Of a stretch of DNA of 64,000 bases, positions 60,157 to 64,000 are shown piece by piece. Source of the stretch: Chloroflexota bacterium (GTDB lineage: Bacteria; Chloroflexota; UBA6077; FW602-bin22; CADDYW01); NCBI GenBank assembly GCA_021324795.1, contig JAJPIK010000067.1:62001-126000 (forward strand), read 5' to 3'. Position 1 is the stretch's first letter. Each line of letters opens with the position of its first letter. The notes under the pieces were generated by a model. It worked only from the letters and a program-made list of their open reading frames with translations, was not told the DNA's origin and made no database searches. A program made the position numbers and the translations under genes.

Positions 60157-60903
60157 ATGCAGCGGTTCTTTGTCCCACGAGAAGCGCTCAGTCACGGCAC
60201 GGTGACTTTCAGGCCGGACCAATCTCGCCAGATCGCAAGTGTCTTACGCCTTCAACCGGGCGACGTGGTCAACGTCCTCGACAACGCCGGTTGGATCTAC
60301 GATATCGAATTGACCGATGTCAGCCCGATGACGACTCACGGCACGGTCCGTGGCCGCCACCTGGCCACTGGTGAGCCTCGCACCAAGCTCACCCTCTATC
60401 TTTCCTTGCTCAAAGCCGATAAGCTCGAATTCGTCTTTCAAAAGGGAACCGAGCTCGGTGTCTCTGGCTTCGTGCCGGTTATCTCCGATCGATCAGTGAT
60501 CGGATCGATCGTCTCTGAGAATAAGCGGATCCGCTGGGAACGGATCATTACCGAAGCGGCCGAACAGTCCGAGCGCGGACGACTGCCCCAGCTTTACCCG
60601 GCGATCGTTTTTCCTCAGGCCTGTGAGCAGGTGCGTGGATTGTCTTTCATCGCCGCCGAGCGCGGCGAGCGCCCCAGCATACAAAAGGCTTTAGCGGAGA
60701 AAGCCAGGGCTGCCGTTGGTTCACGGCCGTTCTCTCTGAACCTTTTCATCGGTCCAGAAGGCGGGTACACTCCGGAGGAGATCCAAACCGCGGTTTCCTA
60801 TGGCATAATTCCAGTAAGTCTCGGCCCGCGGATCTTGCGCGCCGAGACAGCCGCGATTGTCGGCACAACCTTGGTGCTTGCCTACACCGGAGATTTAGAG
60901 TAA
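60157..60903 (+). CDS. rsmE: 16S rRNA (uracil-1498-N3)-methyltransferase
   Basis: A 248-residue SPOUT (knotted) methyltransferase modifying U1498 of 16S rRNA. MQRFFVPREALSHGTV at the N-terminus forms the PUA-like domain; LFIGPEGGYTPEEI near 198 and SLGPRILRAETAAI near 224 form the SAM knot. The ATG at 60157 lies 4 bp after the prmA stop. Confidence 0.96.
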   Translation: MQRFFVPREALSHGTVTFRPDQSRQIASVLRLQPGDVVNVLDNAGWIYDIELTDVSPMTTHGTVRGRHLATGEPRTKLTLYLSLLKADKLEFVFQKGTELGVSGFVPVISDRSVIGSIVSENKRIRWERIITEAAEQSERGRLPQLYPAIVFPQACEQVRGLSFIAAERGERPSIQKALAEKARAAVGSRPFSLNLFIGPEGGYTPEEIQTAVSYGIIPVSLGPRILRAETAAIVGTTLVLAYTGDLE

Positions 60904-60921
60904 GTCCAGAAAGTAAGAGGA

Positions 60922-62283
60922 ATGAGCCACCGATCCAATCGCACGGTTGCCTTGACCACGCTTGGCTGCAAAGTCAACCAGGCCGATTCTGACGAATGGA
61001 TTCGCCAATTCGGAGCCCTCGGTTACGAGCTCGTTGATTTTGGCGAAGTCGCTGACGCCTACGTAGTCAACACCTGCTCAGTGACCCACGTCGCTGATCG
61101 TAAGTCGCGTCAGCTCCTTCGGCAAGCGAGACGCCTGAATCCGGCCGCGTTGGTGGTCGCCACTGGTTGCTACGCCTCGGTCGCAACGGACGAAGTGGCG
61201 CGTATGGTAGAAGTCGATCTAGTCATCGGAGATCAAGACAAGCCTCGCTTGGTCGAACGGGTACATTCGGCTCTGGAAGGCGACGACGAGCAGCCGCTCG
61301 AAGCGCTGGGCGGCGCGTTGCGGGTGTTTGGCGCGCGTCATCGAGCGTTTGTCAAGGTTGGCGACGGATGTGATAAGTTCTGCGCGTTTTGCATTGTTCC
61401 CTATGCTCGCGGTCGCGCCCGCAGTGTGGATCCGAATCACGTGATCGCGCGCGTGCGTGCCCTCATCTCGGCTGGTTTCCGCGAAATCGTCCTTACTGCC
61501 GTCCACATGGGCAGCTATGGCCGGGATCTGGAACCGTCGACGACACTTCGCGCCCTTGTTCGGCGTGTTCTCGACGAAACGCCGGTCGAGCGGCTGCGTC
61601 TGTCTTCAATTGAGCCAGAAGACTTTGACCTGGACATCCTTGACTTGTGGCAGGATTCACGTTTGTGCCGTCACTTCCACTTGGCGCTCGATAGCGGATG
61701 TGATGCCACGCTTCGTCGCATGCGGAGACGCTACCTCGCGGCTGATTATCACCGTCTGATGCAAAGCATCCGCGATGCGGTGCCAGGGGTAGCGATTACG
61801 ACGGACGTGATGGTTGGCTTTCCGGGCGAGACCGAAGAGGAGTTCGCGACAAGCTATCGCTTCATCGAAGAGCAGGAGTTTGCCGGGATTCACGTCTTCC
61901 CTTACTCTATCCGACATCGAACGACCGCGTCGAAGCTGCCGAATCAAGTTGGACCGGAGGAGAAGCACCGCCGGACGGAAGCGATGCTCGCGCTCGCCGC
62001 GCGTAGCGCGGCTCGGTTTCGCCAGCGCTTCTTGGGCCAGGTTGTGCCAGTTCTTTACGAAGGTTCTACGCGTACGAAGGATGGCAGTCTAACCTGGGAA
62101 GGCTTAACGGATAACTACTTGCGCGTTCGCGTCGAAAGCGATATTGCTTTGACCAATCAAGTTGTCGCGACGCGCTTGGAAGCATGCGCGGAGGATGGCA
62201 TTCGGGGTATCCTCCTCGGTCCGGTGCCTGAGATACGCCAAGCGGGTGCAGACCTGAATATTTTGAGTGCAGCCAGTCGGTAG
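60922..62283 (+). CDS. mtaB: tRNA methylthiotransferase (MiaB/MtaB family)
   Basis: A 453-residue radical SAM enzyme adding methylthio to t6A37 of tRNA. The N-terminal cluster domain (TLGCKVNQADSD, NTCSVTHVAD, ATGCYAS) is followed by the radical SAM cysteines C150, C154 and C157 (CDKFCAFCIVPYARG) and a C-terminal TRAM domain. GCKVNQ and CSVTHVAD favour MtaB over MiaB. GTAAGAGGA precedes the ATG. Confidence 0.93.
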   Translation: MSHRSNRTVALTTLGCKVNQADSDEWIRQFGALGYELVDFGEVADAYVVNTCSVTHVADRKSRQLLRQARRLNPAALVVATGCYASVATDEVARMVEVDLVIGDQDKPRLVERVHSALEGDDEQPLEALGGALRVFGARHRAFVKVGDGCDKFCAFCIVPYARGRARSVDPNHVIARVRALISAGFREIVLTAVHMGSYGRDLEPSTTLRALVRRVLDETPVERLRLSSIEPEDFDLDILDLWQDSRLCRHFHLALDSGCDATLRRMRRRYLAADYHRLMQSIRDAVPGVAITTDVMVGFPGETEEEFATSYRFIEEQEFAGIHVFPYSIRHRTTASKLPNQVGPEEKHRRTEAMLALAARSAARFRQRFLGQVVPVLYEGSTRTKDGSLTWEGLTDNYLRVRVESDIALTNQVVATRLEACAEDGIRGILLGPVPEIRQAGADLNILSAASR

Positions 62284-62293
62284 GAGGTCAGCT

Positions 62294-62635
62294 ATGGCCT
62301 GCTTATTTTGTCGGATCGTAAGCGGAGAAATACCCGCCCAGGTCGTCTACCGCGATCCTGAGGTCATCGCTTTTCGTGACATCAATCCCCAGGCGCCAGT
62401 CCACCTGCTGATCGTCCCCACGCGCCACGTCGAATCGATTTCAGAGGTGGGCAGCGCCGATGCCCCCTTGCTCGGTCAGACGATCGAAGTCGCGAATGAT
62501 CTGGCTCGCCAGGAAGGCATTGCCGAAAGCGGCTATCGTATCGTCATCAACTGCGGCCCCAATGCTGGTCAAACCGTCGCCCATCTCCACTTCCATCTTT
62601 TGGGGGGACGACCAATGAGCTGGCCTCCAGGCTAG
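62294..62635 (+). CDS. HIT (histidine triad) family protein
   Basis: A 113-residue nucleotide hydrolase of the HINT branch. CLFCRIVSGEIPAQVVYRD at the start and the triad H97-L-H99-F-H101 (HLHFHLLGG) are complete. The family splits nucleoside phosphoramidates. GGAGG precedes the ATG at 62294. It is 10 bp after mtaB. Confidence 0.96.
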   Translation: MACLFCRIVSGEIPAQVVYRDPEVIAFRDINPQAPVHLLIVPTRHVESISEVGSADAPLLGQTIEVANDLARQEGIAESGYRIVINCGPNAGQTVAHLHFHLLGGRPMSWPPG

Positions 62636-62663
62636 CTCATTGGGGTTAAGCTCATTCCACTAA

Positions 62664-62693
62664 TTTACACACTTCTCGACAACCTGGTAAAAT
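62664..62693 (+). promoter_or_regulatory. Promoter for small basic protein and FecR-like gene
   Basis: TTTACA (62664-62669), 18 bp, TAAAAT (62688-62693) preceded by TGG, an extended -10. Confidence 0.6.
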
Positions 62694-62761
62694 CGTGCGG
62701 CTTTCAATGTGATTAATCGATCCGACCAGATCGCTAGTTGGTGTATAGGGAGGTTGGAATC

Positions 62762-62908
62762 ATGGCCAACAAGAATCGACCCGCACGAATGCAAAAGAAG
62801 CCGAAGAAGGACGCCAAACTGAAGACCGTTTCGACGGAAGAAGCGGTACCAATGACCGTCGAGGTCATCAAGCGTAAGCGTAAGGAGCGTCTGCCGGAAG
62901 ACGAATAG
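62762..62908 (+). CDS. Small basic protein (48 residues)
   Basis: ATG 62762 to TAG 62908 encodes MANKNRPARMQKKPKKDAKL, continuing to KRKRKERLPEDE. A strong GGGAGG is 8 bases upstream and a promoter at 62664-62693 precedes it. Lysine and arginine make up nearly a third of the residues, so it may bind nucleic acid or an acidic partner. Its stop overlaps the next GTG by one base (TAGTG), so the two genes are translationally linked. Family unknown. Confidence 0.65.
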   Translation: MANKNRPARMQKKPKKDAKLKTVSTEEAVPMTVEVIKRKRKERLPEDE

Positions 62909-64000
62909 TGGAGCGAAGGGCCGACCAACTCGCTTGGACGATCCTCCTGGGATCGTTTGTCGTCTTTTGCCTGATCGTCGGCAGCGTGATCGGCGGCGTC
63001 AGGTGGTACTTTGCCCATGCAATGACTACCCGCCCGGTCCGTCTCGACCTGATCCAGGGAACAGCGCTCTGGCTACCCGAGGGCTCACGACAGGAAGTCA
63101 ACGCCGCCGACCGGAGTATGCTCGCCGAGGGGGATCGAGTCCGCACAACCGAAGGCTCGGAAGCCATTCTGTGGTTCTTCGACGGCAGCAACCTTCGTCT
63201 GTGGCCGAATACGACGGTCCAAATCCTCAAAACTGCTACCAGCACCTATCGGCCACTCGACACTGATGAAATTTTGAGCCAGGATCAGGGGCACGTTCGA
63301 TACAACATCGCGCTTCCGTCGACGGATTCACGTCAATTTGAGGTGCAAACTCCGCAGGCGAGCGTCATCTTGCGCGAAGGGAGCTACAAGGTTCAAGTTG
63401 CTCCTGGCCAAACGGTTGTCACGGTGACGTCAGGTTCGGCGACCGTCAGTAGTCAATCGCAAGCGGTCGAGGTTCTGCAAGGGGAATGGGTCACCGCTAA
63501 GGCCAATCAGCCGCCCAGCACGCCCGAGTCTGACGTCCACAACATTTTGACTAATGGCGACTTTAGTCAGGAGCTAGCTGGCTGGCAACCAGGGAATCGC
63601 GCGGTTGAGGACGGCATTCCTGGTCAGATTCAAGTGCGGGAGGAATTGAATCGCCCCTTCGCCGAGCTCTGGCGCGAGGGATCTGACAAGCACGCCGAAA
63701 CGTTCATCCATAAGACGATTAATGAAGATGTCACCGATTACGGTATGCTGCGTTTCGCTTTTCAGCTTCGCATTCTCGAGCAAACGCTGTCCGGTGGTGG
63801 CGACCTGGGCTCCGAATTTCCGTTGAGCGTGCGCGTCCACTATCGTGATAGCTCAGGCAGCGAAGCCGATTGGGTCCACAGTTACTACATCCAGAATCGC
63901 GATCACTTGCCGACTCCGAACGCAGATCAAGTCATCCAAAACCAGTGGACTGATGAAAGCATCGACCTGTTCGATCCCACGGTCGTGTCACCGCGACCGG
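62908..64000 (+). CDS. FecR-domain membrane-anchored protein, 3'-truncated by window edge
   Basis: The frame is open from GTG 62908 to the window end (364 codons). VERRADQLAWTILLG is followed by one transmembrane helix (about residues 10-32, FVVFCLIVGSVIGGV), then an extracytoplasmic FecR-like beta domain: ALWLPEGSRQEV, LAEGDRVRTTEGSEAILWFF, DGSNLRLWPNTTVQIL, HVRYNIALPSTDSRQFEVQT. A later part (NILTNGDFSQELAGWQPGN) resembles carbohydrate-binding jelly-roll modules. No sigma factor gene is adjacent, so a classic FecIR pair is not shown. Confidence 0.8.
   Translation, partial: MERRADQLAWTILLGSFVVFCLIVGSVIGGVRWYFAHAMTTRPVRLDLIQGTALWLPEGSRQEVNAADRSMLAEGDRVRTTEGSEAILWFFDGSNLRLWPNTTVQILKTATSTYRPLDTDEILSQDQGHVRYNIALPSTDSRQFEVQTPQASVILREGSYKVQVAPGQTVVTVTSGSATVSSQSQAVEVLQGEWVTAKANQPPSTPESDVHNILTNGDFSQELAGWQPGNRAVEDGIPGQIQVREELNRPFAELWREGSDKHAETFIHKTINEDVTDYGMLRFAFQLRILEQTLSGGGDLGSEFPLSVRVHYRDSSGSEADWVHSYYIQNRDHLPTPNADQVIQNQWTDESIDLFDPTVVSPRP

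Overview
The window reads like a chromosome segment of a GC-rich Chloroflexota bacterium, most likely of the Thermomicrobia/Sphaerobacter type. This is an inference from protein style (many Tat-type lipoprotein sugar-binding proteins, an nrtR-nadABC-pdp cluster, a dnaJ-prmA-rsmE-mtaB-HIT run) and not from a marker gene. Start and stop signals are ordinary bacterial ones (ATG, GTG, TTG). Several housekeeping promoters share a TTG-rich -35, an 18-bp spacer and an extended -10 of the TGn-TAnAAT kind.

Layout. 1-9,183: a sugar/glycan uptake and degradation locus. It holds a GH2 glycosidase (cut by the window edge), an ABC importer with two tandem binding proteins (the second broken by one amber codon), a sulfatase, the ghost of a third permease, and a decayed alpha-L-fucosidase fused to a transposase scrap. 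9,186-14,012: a second sugar ABC importer on the minus strand, split by an IS110 element with an internally deleted transposase. 14,164-19,886: tRNA-Val and an NAD biosynthesis operon (nrtR-nadA-nadB-nadC-pdp) with a clear promoter and palindromic operator at its head. 20,154-28,258: a DehI-like protein, a TIM-barrel isomerase, an MFS exporter and a translationally coupled cell-surface polysaccharide operon. 28,366-37,648: rightward housekeeping genes (tlyA, recN, two Nudix, gcvT, acpS, nnr), a Cys-rich miniprotein with an apparent AUU start, a glycosyltransferase and an M24 peptidase. 37,766-45,919: a second sulfatase and catabolic genes (a ring-opening cyclic amide hydrolase, an NCS1 permease, an SDR, a Rieske protein, an amidohydrolase), with a short structured RNA candidate before the SDR and an atypical hibernation factor.

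45,920-54,653 looks like a genomic island beside tRNA-Ser. It contains an IS3 scrap, a complete type I restriction-modification operon (hsdM-hsdS-RAYT-hsdR), an IS630 scrap and a tyrosine-recombinase scrap. A REP-associated HUH transposase (RAYT) sits between hsdS and hsdR, and REP-like palindromes lie inside the coding regions of the RAYT and hsdM. Two of these palindromes show compensatory base changes in their stems. 54,654-64,000 returns to the core genome: tRNA-Ser, rpsO-pnp with an intercistronic RNase-III-like stem, dnaJ-prmA-rsmE-mtaB-HIT, a 48-residue basic protein and a FecR-like membrane protein running off the right edge.

No CRISPR array or origin was seen. I found no single radically new system. 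The most promising novelties are the RAYT/REP pair embedded in the restriction operon, the alternating-hairpin RNA at 42,185-42,232, the AUU-start Cys-rich miniprotein, and the EF-hand in a sugar-binding lipoprotein.
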